Under the pieces are notes generated by a model, which made no database searches, had not been told where the DNA came from, and saw only the letters and a list, made by a program, of their open reading frames with translations. The position numbers were made by a program, and so were the translations under genes. Below are positions 55,040 to 64,000 of a DNA stretch of 64,000 nt, in pieces. Origin of the DNA: Anthostomella pinea (taxonomy: Eukaryota > Ascomycota > Sordariomycetes > Xylariales > Xylariaceae); contig CAUWAG010000018.1 in assembly GCA_963556695.1 (NCBI GenBank), forward strand, positions 5,364,630 to 5,428,629, given 5' to 3'. Positions within the stretch are counted from its first letter, which is position 1; the number at the start of each line of letters is the position of its first letter.

Positions 55040-57054
55040 TTATTCTTTGTACGAAAAGAACACCTCATTTACCACACAAGCCCACACCGCCACCCCATTC
55101 GTTGCCTCCTCTTCGTATACCCGTCGTGACCGCCCTACCCATCGCGCGTACTCATCCTCTTTTCCCATCTCCATCCCCAACTTCTCTTCTATCATCCTTG
55201 CTACCGTCTTACTGCTCCTTGCCATCAATGTCACACGTAACACCTGATCCATCCACCTGTATTCTACCACCTGCTCCCCCCTGTTGATTTCTTCTTCCCT
55301 TTCTCTCTCTCTACTTCTACTCCCCTTCCTTGCCATCGTCGCTTCACACCACCTTTGCGGAAGCCCACACTTCCAGAACAGCTATACTCCTTGAATCGCA
55401 CCTTCCGTCGCCATGCCACGTAGTCTTTGATCGGCATTGTACGGCATTGTCTCGCCGTATGCTCGTACTGTTGTCGCTGCTCTTCCTGCTGTCCGTGATA
55501 ATGCCACTTGATGTAGCACACCCCACACTTGCCCTCTACCTCTTGTAGCCATCTGTGTAGCTGCTGAATCTCTCGATATTGTTCTTTTCGGTGCTCCTTA
55601 AGCCGGTTCGCCGGCTCCCTTTCCGGCTCCCCTTCCGGCTCCCCTTCCGGCTCGCCTTCCGTCTCTCCTTCCGTCTCCCCCCTTCCTTGAGAGATATCCC
55701 GGCTGCCGCTGCTGCTGCTGCTGCCGCCGCCGGTGCGCTGCCGACAGCGGTCACACCACTCGCCACCCACCTCCTCACACTCTTTTCCCACCCCGTCCAT
55801 GAAAACCCCCAGCACCACCTGCCGGCAGTCCGCCCCTTGCACGAACCACGCCATCGCCTGCCGGTTGAGCTGCTCCACGTCATTGCCCTGTTCGTCGTGC
55901 CTCCCCGCCCGTCCGTCCGTCACGATGACCGACTCGACCACCTCGTCCGCCCGCCGCCCGCCTCGCCCCGTCTGCTGCACAAAGTCCACCAGCCCGTACG
56001 GCTGCTCCGCATGTATCACTGCCACGAGCCCCTGAATGTCTACCCCTGTCCCGAGCCCTGTCGTCACCACTACTCACCGCGTCTCTCCTTTTCCTTCTGC
56101 CCACCTTTTTAGCACTGTTTTTTATGCCTTGTTGGCCATGTCGCTGTGATAGAATACACACCCTAACTTCTCTGTTAGCGCCTTGCATTTGTTTTTTGAC
56201 CAGCAGTATACCACTCCTTTCTGCCCCGTACACATCCCTTTCTCTATCCGCACGACCGTCCGGACCACCTCTTCCTCCACCATGCCCTTGCCCGCCTTGA
56301 CCTCTGCCACCCCGTACCGGGTATTCCGCTTGACCGTCGCCGCCCGTACCATCGCCGCGTCCTCCGCCACCATCGCTTGCCGGAACCACCTCCGTAGCCC
56401 TCGGGCTGGGTCTGCCGCCGCCCACCTTCCTTTTTTTGCCGCCTCTGCTATTCCTGTCCTTGTCCTTACCCCTGCCCCCGTCTGCCGCCTCGGCTTGTCT
56501 CTTCTTGTCCTTACTGGCGCTCTTGTGATCATCGTCTCGATCCTGATCATCGCCGCCGCTCGGCTGCAAGTACCCGTGCCATAACCGGCTGATCTCCCGG
56601 TAGTTTGCTATCATCTGCGGCTGCAGCTGCCCTGGGAATCGTACGTTGAGCGCGTAATGCTGCCGTGCTATCGCGCTGCTGTGCGTTGCCTGCAGATCCC
56701 AGATGGACTCCGTTTTCTGTTGCTCCCGCGTCTCGCCCGTAACCGGATCTTCACGTCCCGGCCCCCCGCCGCCTCCAATGTCGTCCTGTTCGGCTGTCCC
56801 GATATCCACCTCGAGTTGTCGTACCACCAGACCCCGGATCTTCCGCCCCAGCTCGATCGTCACGTGTCGATAGTCTGCCACCGTCAGCTCCACCCCGATA
56901 TGTTGCCCCGTCAGCGCCGCTAGTTCATTCTAAACAGATGACAATCTTCCATTGTGAGATATAGATAAACGGAGTCATAGCGAAGTCGTTGTATACGTGG
57001 GAGGAGAAGAGATAAGAAAGAGAAAACAAACAACGAGTCGTGTCTATGATTTAC
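55040..57054 (-). pseudogene. Telomere-linked RecQ-like helicase (TLH) relic, helicase motifs I-III missing
   Basis: Read from right to left: a pre-helicase region at 56,936-56,560 (VELTVADYRHVTIELGRKIR, TESIWDLQATHSSAIARQHY, LQPQMIANYREISRLWHGYL) as in fungal subtelomeric TLH proteins. After a Lys/Asp-rich linker, the frame changes to RRWFRQAMVAEDAAMVRAAT, VKRNTRYGV and VVYCWSKNKCKALTEKLGCV (RecQ motif IV). [20 protein letters not shown] (motif V) and [17 protein letters not shown] (motif VI) follow. The expected Walker A and DEAH-box part between linker and RRWF is absent. In-frame TAA (56,122) and TGA (near 56,074) and a later frameshift lead to a C-terminal block at 55,336-55,040 (WVGRSRRVYEEEATNGVAVW). 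A probable intron donor (GTAAAT, about 57,054) and TTTAG acceptor near 56,938 bound a 5' exon junction. Confidence 0.8.
55604..55680 (-). repeat. 12-bp coding minisatellite (EPEG repeats) in the TLH relic
   Basis: A short tandem of CCTTCCGGCTCC-type units (six to seven degenerate copies) reads on the minus strand as [20 protein letters not shown]. It lies downstream of the motif VI region of the helicase relic. Confidence 0.75.
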
Positions 57055-57260
57055 CTGGCGTCTGACCCCTTGTCGAGCCCGGGCCCCGCCCGCCCGGCAT
57101 CCCGCCCGCTTCCCACCCTAACCCCAAACTTCCCCCTAACCCCAACTCGCAGAGAAAGTGGCCTTCCAGCGGTCGCAGCGACATGCAGACAGCACGGCCG
57201 GATTCACCGTCTCGCCTTCTCCATATACCCGTCAACGCCGACCGTATTTTCGCCCGGGAA
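57055..57260. other. GC-rich segment upstream of the TLH relic
   Basis: About 200 bp of GC-rich sequence. On the minus strand it ends in EPGLDKGSDAR just before the putative GTAAAT donor, so it may be the preceding TLH exon. No clear domain is visible further upstream. Confidence 0.3.
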
Positions 57261-57289
57261 CCAAATCGGCTCTAGTAGAACCGATTTGG
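57261..57289. repeat. 29-bp imperfect palindrome
   Basis: CCAAATCGG at 57,261-57,269 and its reverse complement at 57,281-57,289 enclose a smaller TCTA/TAGA pair. All but one of 14 positions pair. It lies 11 bp from the edge of the first direct repeat and may be a terminal remnant of an inserted element. Confidence 0.7.
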
Positions 57290-57300
57290 GAATAATGCCT

Positions 57301-57751
57301 AGGGTTCTATAAGGTTTATGTTCTGAGGCAAGTCAACACAAAAGACGATAGAGGTTTCTGTCAACTAGAAGACACTCAGATGCTGGGGCTTGGTCTGAAC
57401 TGGGTTCACTGTGTAGTCGAGTCGTCAGGAGATTTCTCCCACCTTAGTGTTGGCTAAGATGCTTAGATTGATCACTGAGGTAGAGACTGTCTATCTGTTC
57501 TAGCTAGGAAATGTCCATCCTTATATATCCAATCTCTCCCTCACTGATGAGGTGGATATGTTGGATAACCTCGCTATCCAAGTTATCCTGGATTTGTTGG
57601 ATAACCTTGCTATCCAAGCTATCCGTCCCGTGATGTCTTGATCACGTGACCTGTACTACCCGGGTGGTCCGTGCGTTCTCCCGGTTACTGTCCGTCCTGT
57701 TGGGCCTGCCAGCAGGCCTCATCTCCCTGTATGTTTCGTTAGTTCGTAACA
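57301..57751 (-). repeat. Direct repeat copy 1, solo-LTR-like
   Basis: This 451-bp segment recurs in the same orientation at 60,349-60,771, nearly identical over the first ~300 bp. On the minus strand it begins TGTTACGAAC, which would suit an LTR 5' end; the other end does not show a clean CA. Copy 1 contains an extra partial tandem of a GTTGGATAACC..GCTATCCAAG unit, absent from copy 2. No retroelement internal genes lie between the copies. Confidence 0.8.
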
Positions 57752-58700
57752 ATTCATTCCTGCAGTGTTTCACATATATACAGGGCCATCCTAGCGACCC
57801 TAGAGTAGCTGGAATTTCCGTCCTTTAATAGATTACCAGTTAAAACTCTTGCCGTTGGATGTGCACGGTTCCCATTCCACGTGTATCATTATATAAGCAT
57901 GAGGGACGATTATGTGAGATTTCAAACCGTTCTGTATTGAAAGGAAAGAGAAGAAGATCTCTGGGGGAGAAGCCCCCATATGTACAGGTGTGCCATCAGG
58001 GTGACCAGATAATCATACGATAATGGCGCCAGGATCCTGGTGGCCTGAGGGTGGGCTGACTGCCCTGAGGCTAAACCCATTAGCGCATTCAGCCCCGAAA
58101 GCCTCAGCCTGGTATGATATCCAACAGATTATATGAGCAAGTACAGCTACTCGACTGGGGCCTCGCGGCTAGCCAGGTCTCAAACAATCAATCAACTTAC
58201 AACATCAGAATCCGACCCTAAGCTTGAGCATTGTGATCTGGATTAATTCGCAGCCTCTCCACAGTTGCGATGTCAACTTCGGGAGAACATATACGCCGGC
58301 TTGCATTTTTAGTTTACAGCACCTTATGACATGGTCTAAGGCTACGAGTGAATGTTAGGCGACGTTAGCCGCTATGCGTCACCCACCTGTTTTTAAGATA
58401 ATACCTCCCTTCCGAAATATGAAAGATATATTGATTAGTGAGCAAACCATCCCTTGTATAAGAGACTCAATAATCAAACGGAAGCTAACATAGAGAAAAT
58501 CAGTGGCTTGTTAAGTGATCAAGCTGCGCTAAGGACCTAGACCCTGAGCCGGGGGCCCTGGAACGTGAGCCGGGAAACCTGGAACCTCAGCCGGCCGAGA
58601 AGATGGTCTCCCATATATAGGACGACCACGGACTTAATCCAATGTCAGCGAGGATGTGCAGAGCCTAGCGAGTTGCAGCTGGTAGGCGCCCTCACACAGT
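57752..58700. other. Subtelomeric non-coding DNA
   Basis: About 950 bp without a recognisable gene. A short degenerate tandem of about 22 bp (CTGAGCCGGG..CCTGGAA) lies at 58,541-58,597. Confidence 0.4.
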
Positions 58701-59325
<625 letters not shown>

Positions 59326-59385
59326 TCACGTGACCACGCAACAGGGTGCACGGTTGATTCCGACCAGTGCGCAAGTGTTCTTCTC

Positions 59386-59589
59386 ATGGGACTTCTTATG
59401 GAACTTCTCATGGAACTTTTCCTGGAACTTCTTATGGAACTTCTCATGGAACTTTTCATGGAACTTTTCATGGAACTTCTCATGGAACTTTTCATGGAAC
59501 TTCTCATGGAACTTCTCATGGAACTTCTCATGGAACTTTTCATGGAACTTTTCATGGAACTTTTCATGGAACTTCTCATGGAACTTTTC
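59386..59589. repeat. 12-bp minisatellite, 17 copies
   Basis: Seventeen tandem units of ATGGAACTTYTC, with the first and fourth slightly diverged and most others differing only at the Y position. Because 12 is a multiple of three, frames stay open on both strands; I do not regard them as coding. The array ends 22 bp before a TATA box and about 175 bp before a small secreted-peptide gene. Confidence 0.95.
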
Positions 59590-59610
59590 GTCCGATATAT
59601 TCCCATCGTC

Positions 59611-59618
59611 TATAAAAG
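59611..59618 (+). promoter_or_regulatory. TATA box of the cysteine-rich peptide gene
   Basis: TATAAAAG, about 150 bp upstream of the ATG at 59,765 and just downstream of the minisatellite. A C/T- and A-rich leader follows, as is usual for fungal promoters. Confidence 0.55.
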
Positions 59619-59764
59619 AAACCTCAAGCGCTCGTTTTAAATTGCTGCCCAGAACATATCACTTTATCCCATCTCAAACTCTTAGCACGATCAATTTTAT
59701 AGCTATAAACCTCCGCATCTCAATTCAGCCAGTCAAACATATTATACATACCTTCTAGATTAAG

Positions 59765-60141
59765 ATGCAATTCACTCTAGCCGCCATCGCCTTGTCCATG
59801 GGCCTCATTTCGACTGTTTGCGCAGTTCCTAGCGCGAACGCGAGGCGTGGAGATGTTAGCCAAGTCAACCCCCTTGCCAAACGGTAAGTTGCGTGTTGGG
59901 TCCACACCTCTTTACCAAGAACAAGGCCCGAACCTGCCATCTTGCCTGTTAACAGTCCATCTAAAAAGACAAGAAGATTGCCAACTAATGGGGCTATAGG
60001 GGCTGCGACGACTATTACAATTCTCCCGAGGATTGTCAGCGCAATTGCCCGGACGGCACATGCGTCCATATCGTGGCACACACCAAGTGCGAATGCCCAA
60101 TCGACGAGGCCGAACACCACTTGTGGGACGATATTATTTGA
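59765..60141 (+). CDS. Secreted six-cysteine peptide precursor with Kex2 site, defensin-like spacing
   Basis: Two exons, 59765-59883 and 60000-60141; the 116-nt intron has a GTAAGT donor, AACTAATG branch and CTATAG acceptor; 86 residues. A signal peptide (MQFTLAAIALSMGLISTVCA) is followed by a short pro-region ending in Lys-Arg, the Kex2 cleavage site, placed exactly at the splice. The predicted mature part is 46 residues starting GCDDYYNSPEDC. Its cysteines are spaced C-x9-C-x3-C-x4-C-x8-C-x1-C. The CxxxC, GxC and CxC elements are those of the cysteine-stabilised alpha-beta (defensin-like) fold, though the third loop is short. An acidic tail (PIDEAEHHLWDDII) follows. It could be an antimicrobial peptide, an effector or another secreted peptide; I recognise no specific family. 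Confidence 0.6.
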
Positions 60142-60348
60142 ATGGACACTGTGGCCCTTGAAGACATGAGCATCGATCTCAGCGCTAGGCCACGCCGACC
60201 GAAACTCTTCCGTCAATCAAAAATGAACTCGGAATCCAACTCGCTCAACCAAATTGGTCACCATTACACCAGGAAGCTTGAGGCCGGAGCCTTCTTGTTC
60301 AAAACCTCAAGCTGTCCTTGTGACGAGCCGTCTAACCTATGAGGCTAA

Positions 60349-60771
60349 AGGGTTCTATAGGGTTTATGTTTTGAGGCAAGTCAACACAAAAGACGATAGA
60401 GGTTTCTGTCAACTAGAAGACACTCAGATGCTGGGGCTTGGTCTGAACTGGGTTCACTGTGTAGTCGAGTCGTCAGGAGATTTCTCCCACCTTAGTGTTG
60501 GCTAAGATGCTTAGATTGATCACTGAGGTAGAGACTGTCTATCTGTCTAGCTAGGAAATGTCCATCCTTATATATCCAATCTCTCCCTCACTGATGGGGT
60601 GGATATGTTGGATAACCTCGCTATCCAAGCTATCCATCACGTGATGTCTTAATCACGTGACCTAGACGTTTCCGTTGGCTCGTGCGTTCTCCCGGGTTCT
60701 TCCAGTTGCTGTCCATCTTGTTGGGCCTGCCAGCGGGCCTCATTCCCTGTACGCCTCGTTGGTTCGTAACA
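60349..60771 (-). repeat. Direct repeat copy 2, solo-LTR-like
   Basis: This is the second copy of the 57,301-57,751 repeat, 423 bp, same orientation. The hexamer CCTATG occurs just outside both ends (60,336-60,341 and 60,774-60,779), a possible target duplication. Its TGTTACG end abuts a hydrolase-like gene fragment. Confidence 0.8.
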
Positions 60772-60960
60772 GTCCTATGGCACAATTTGTATAGATCTTA
60801 CCCTCCCCAAGATAGCCTTTCAGGATCTCGTTGTCTTCCTTGCCCAATTGCATCGGCGTCCCGAAGAATAGCACACCCCTAAGCAGGGCACCACTGCGCT
60901 TCCACTCTTCAGCCACAACGGTTTTTCTGGCTTTCGTGAAACTGGTATCCAAGAGGTATG
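60772..60960 (-). pseudogene. Fragment resembling an NLR-associated alpha/beta hydrolase domain
   Basis: The minus strand reads DTSFTKARKTVVAEEWKRSG, ALLRGVLFFGTPMQ, LGKEDNEILKGYL and then runs into repeat copy 2. The RGV-x-FFGTP motif is typical of the serine-esterase-like domain found at the N-terminus of many fungal NACHT/ankyrin proteins. Only about 60 residues remain, with no start or end. The assignment is tentative. Confidence 0.35.
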
Positions 60961-61239
60961 TACCGACGTAGACACCGCCCGCCTAGTTTCCCCATCTGGA
61001 ACAGGTCAATCGAGGAGTAGTCTTCTGCCGTGGCAGACTCTCCTCGATTCATTCAACAACCTGCTTCACATCCTCGCCGCCGGACGGGAATCTTGCTCCA
61101 TGGGAGATTGTTACAACGCGTATAGGACAACCGTTGCGCCATGAGGTAAAAGCTTCAACAATGACCCGAATGGCCATTGACTCCTATTTCTGTACTATAT
61201 GCATTACTCCGCACAGCGACCCACTGTGCGACCGTAACA

Positions 61240-61581
61240 GAGATTAGGCGATAGTCCGGCACGACACCGTGAAGCCGCAGTGGGACGCGAAGCAGTGACC
61301 GATCTTGCCAAAGGTCAGTCCACTGGCATATGACCCGTTGACTCTCTCACCGCCGACGAAGAGACCCCCATAGAAGAAGGCCAGGACAGGCTTGGCGACG
61401 AACGGCACTGTTGGTGCTGTCTCGGGGTAGTAGACGTCGAGCATCTGCCGTGGGTGTGATACGTTCCGTTGGGTCTCGCGCCGCGTCGACTTGATCTTAT
61501 GATCCGATCGTAGGCAACACTACATCCTTGATGCTGCGACTGAAACTTGGTAATTAGTCCATCGTACAAAAGCCATGACAT
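61240..61581 (-). pseudogene. Alpha/beta-hydrolase fold esterase, truncated and frameshifted
   Basis: A possible start at 61,581 (MSWLLYDGLITKFQSQ) leads, after an unclear junction, into VSHPRQMLDVYYPETAP, PVLAFFYGGLFVGGERVNGS, GLTFGKIGHCFASHCGFTV. The frame then breaks near 61,262; VVPDYRLIS is readable in the next frame. These are the oxyanion-loop (FFYGG, like HGGG) and early strands of the hormone-sensitive-lipase-like family. The nucleophile Ser, Asp and His are absent because the gene stops at about 61,240. Confidence 0.65.
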
Positions 61582-62063
61582 GATCGAGGGTGCTGGATAT
61601 GACGATGATAAGGGTATAGGTGATGAATGTCGAGAGAAGACCGAATATTGTAAAAGAGGATGCTCGCGGTGAAGGCAGTCACAACTCGATCGTATGCAGC
61701 TTGGGGGTGAAAACCATTGTAACTGCGCAAGGCGCAACGAATTGGCGCGGTCTTGACGAGAAATATAAGAAAGGCTGCGAACTGATATTTTACTGATTCA
61801 TTCTTGCAAGCCAATTCTACGTTCGGTCATGCCGATATCCATGGCTCTGGCCTCCTCTTCTTCCTCCCCTGATCGCCGTCCCGTCATCTAACCCCATCGA
61901 GGGCCGCCTCTATCGGGTACAGAGTACTTTTTTAGGCAAACATAAGCATGGGCTTAAATGTAGGCATGGCTTCAAGCTGTGCTTGCACCTATATGTAACG
62001 TTCGTTAAGAGGTTGTAGTAATAGTAGTAGTAGCATTTAACGCCAGGGGGCCTGCCGCAAAGC
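61582..62063. other. Subtelomeric non-coding DNA
   Basis: About 480 bp with a short TAG-type microsatellite at 62,010-62,033. No gene is supported. Confidence 0.4.
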
Positions 62064-62085
62064 TTAGGGTTAGGGTTAGGGTTAG
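62064..62085 (+). repeat. Short interstitial telomere repeat
   Basis: Three complete TTAGGG units plus TTAG, in the same orientation as the long array 0.5 kb to the right. Confidence 0.9.
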
Positions 62086-62139
62086 AAACGAGCGCGAAGC
62101 GCGAGTGAGCAGCGTTGAATTCTGAGAGCAAAGGAGTCC

Positions 62140-62161
62140 AACTACTGTCGTGACAGTAGTT
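62140..62161. repeat. 22-bp palindrome
   Basis: AACTACTGTC and its exact reverse complement flank a 2-bp centre (10-bp arms). It lies between the short and long telomere-repeat arrays. Confidence 0.75.
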
Positions 62162-62574
62162 TCGCCTATGGCTCTTCAGGGACTCTGTATAGCGAAATTC
62201 TTTTGATATATATTATCAGAAGAAAGGTACATACATGGAGATAAGAGATATCGCGCTTCGGCTTTTAGAACTTGATTTCTAATACCGCCTTGAATGACTC
62301 AGCTCGGATAGTCTAATACCCCGCTGCTTACCAACCCGGAGGGATAACCCCCCGGATTACCAAGCATCGGGCTACTGAACTCCCCCAGTCTGAGAGTCAA
62401 AGCTGCATATTCTCCTCAAGTTCGCGGCATAGCAGAGGCAAGAGAGCTTGATAATCCATTCTCATGTTTGTGTATACACAAGATATTCCTAGTTTCACAA
62501 GGTATGTCATGGATACACCATGACACATGACTTGTGCTAGTATGTCTCTTTCTTTGTGCTTGTCTTTCTACACC
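62162..62574. other. Non-coding DNA between telomere-repeat arrays
   Basis: About 410 bp with no gene, no open frame of note and no recognisable repeat. Confidence 0.4.
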
Positions 62575-62779
62575 CTAGGGTTAGGGTTAGGGTTAGGGTT
62601 AGGGTTAGGGTTAGGGTTAGGGTTAGGGTTAGGGTTAGGGTTAGGGTTAGGGTTAGGGTTAGGGTTAGGGTTAGGGTTAGGGTTAGGGTTAGGGTTAGGG
62701 TTAGGGTTAGGGTTAGGGTTAGGGTTAGGGTTAGGGTTAGGGTTAGGGTTAGGGTTAGGGTTAGGGTTAGGGTTTAGGG
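62575..62779 (+). repeat. Long TTAGGG array, 32 perfect units
   Basis: 32 uninterrupted TTAGGG units at 62,581-62,772, flanked by CTAGGG on the left and TTTAGGG on the right. The orientation is that of a right-hand chromosome end. The array is not terminal in the window: 1.2 kb of other sequence follows. Confidence 0.97.
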
Positions 62780-64000
62780 TAATACTTTTTTTGAATAGGG
62801 ATCTTGAAGGATTTGAATTATAATACTCGAGTATGGTGTCAATATTATATTAATGCTGATGGTTGCATTGAGAAGAATGCTTGGCTTGACATTTTTAAGG
62901 TCTGGCCAAGTTCCCTCTGAATCCACTATTTTATCTTATATAATTGGCCATACATATGGGTCCTGGTATAGATGTTTTGCAGTGCAGGAATCGCATGGAT
63001 CTGCAATAGGTTTGGGTATTATAAGCTACTGGCTTGTCTATAGATTATGAGGAACGTATTAATAAAGATAATTATTACTGTTGTATAATAATATTCTTCC
63101 AGTTCAGTTACTTATTGCATATTAAATTATTTTTATTCTATTAGTGTTTGATTTATAAATAAATATAAAACGGCTAAATTATTTTGAAAATGTATTAATA
63201 AAGTAGGAGTAATAATTTATAAACGCGCCGGTTTTATACATGTATTAGCGCCATATGTTAAAAAATTAAATCCGAATTATTTTAATTTGAATAATATTAA
63301 ATGAATTTACTTATCTAATTGTCTTTAATATTCCGAGTAAAATTGGCTTTAATTCTAGAAAATTACTAATTGCTTGGTTTTTATAAGTACATGCATTTTT
63401 AATGTTTGCTATTTCAGGTTTTATTATTGAATCAAAAGATTGCTAAAGATATATCTTTTCTACATACTTATTTAACGTTAACTTCGAATAATCGTCATGA
63501 TTTATATAATACTAAATATGCTGTTAACGTAGATTTCATACATAGTCGGTAATTGCAAGCAAACGCGCAACTTTTAATATCAACCTCGTCAATCAACATT
63601 TCATAAAACTTTATTGAACAACGCATTATACATATCTATTTAAATCGGTCAGAATCTTTTTCTTCAGATGTTTCTATCTTTATTGTACAAGTTTATGCAT
63701 TATGGCCAGTCTTGCCGCAAATGCCGCGACGTCCTCACGCGCTGCCGCCCTCGGACGACAGCTACCTTCACCTATTTCCTGTCTTGCCAGCTCACTACTA
63801 TCCTTTGTGGGCCTCGAAGCCTATTATATCTTTAACAGAAAGTATTCTTTCTTTTATTAAACATTTATTTTTTGTTTTCTAACATTTATTTAGTAAATGA
63901 TTGGCCTTTTCTAACTCGTGGACCCAAAAATAGCCAGATTGACCTTGTGCATAAGACCGTATGTAGCCTTTGAAAACGAGCTCAACGCATCAACTATTGA
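62780..64000. other. AT-rich DNA distal to the telomere array, with a GC-rich islet
   Basis: About 1.2 kb of very AT-rich sequence with stops in all frames, as expected of RIP-degraded repeats. A sharply GC-richer islet at about 63,703-63,815 has an ATG-led open frame (MASLAANAATSSRAAALGRQ) and, in another frame, CRKCRDVLTRC. I recognise neither. No further TTAGGG is present to the end of the window. Confidence 0.5.

Noticed and set aside
62527..62823. Long open frames of alternating Gly-Leu or Val-Arg
   Set aside because: They are translations of the TTAGGG telomere array, not genes.

Overview
The window reads as one end of a chromosome arm from a filamentous ascomycete (Pezizomycotina, most likely a Sordariomycete). 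The evidence is many short spliceosomal introns (about 47-180 nt, GT..AG, branch sites like CTAAC or CTGAC), typical fungal orthologues, a Tad-type LINE, a telomere-linked RecQ-like helicase relic and a long TTAGGG array near the right end. I cannot name the species from sequence alone.

Left and centre (about 1-44.5 kb) is a gene-dense conserved core with about 19 intact genes: a DUF3433 membrane protein, a small secreted Hce2-like protein, striatin (Pro11 type), a hotdog thioesterase, DLT1, the nucleoporin NDC1, a Pep12-type syntaxin, COX18, the ALG11 mannosyltransferase, gamma-glutamyltranspeptidase, a tiny two-exon glycine-rich protein, the tRNA m5U methyltransferase TRM2, a UNC-45/She4 myosin chaperone, the TFIIH subunit TFB4, a taspase-type threonine aspartase, ARP3, an ankyrin-repeat protein, an RWD-domain protein and a cytochrome P450. 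Most are housekeeping genes (secretory pathway, mitochondria, actin, transcription, tRNA modification). They do not form one pathway and read as independent transcription units, often in divergent or convergent pairs.

From 44.5 kb the character changes. A 3.3 kb gene-poor stretch leads to a BYS1-like secreted protein gene whose 3' end is cut off by a decayed 5.6 kb Tad-like LINE (48.6-54.2 kb). An AT-rich, RIP-like tract follows. Next comes a telomere-linked helicase relic on the minus strand (55.0-57.05 kb), whose helicase motifs I-III appear to be deleted. Beyond that are a pair of direct repeats (57.3 and 60.35 kb), a GH18 chitinase relic, and a 17-copy 12-bp minisatellite just upstream of a TATA box and a small secreted six-cysteine peptide gene. 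Two broken alpha/beta-hydrolase-like fragments, a 32-copy perfect TTAGGG array (62,581-62,772) and 1.2 kb of very AT-rich DNA complete the window.

The strongest candidate for something undescribed is the gene at 59,765-60,141. It encodes a Kex2-processed, six-cysteine peptide with CxxxC, GxC and CxC spacing (defensin-like, CS-alpha-beta style), sitting behind a minisatellite promoter in fast-evolving subtelomeric DNA. A second candidate is the 84-residue MC..GGGC protein at 24,687-25,007, which needs a splice to be seen. All functional calls rest on reading the translations; no database search was run.
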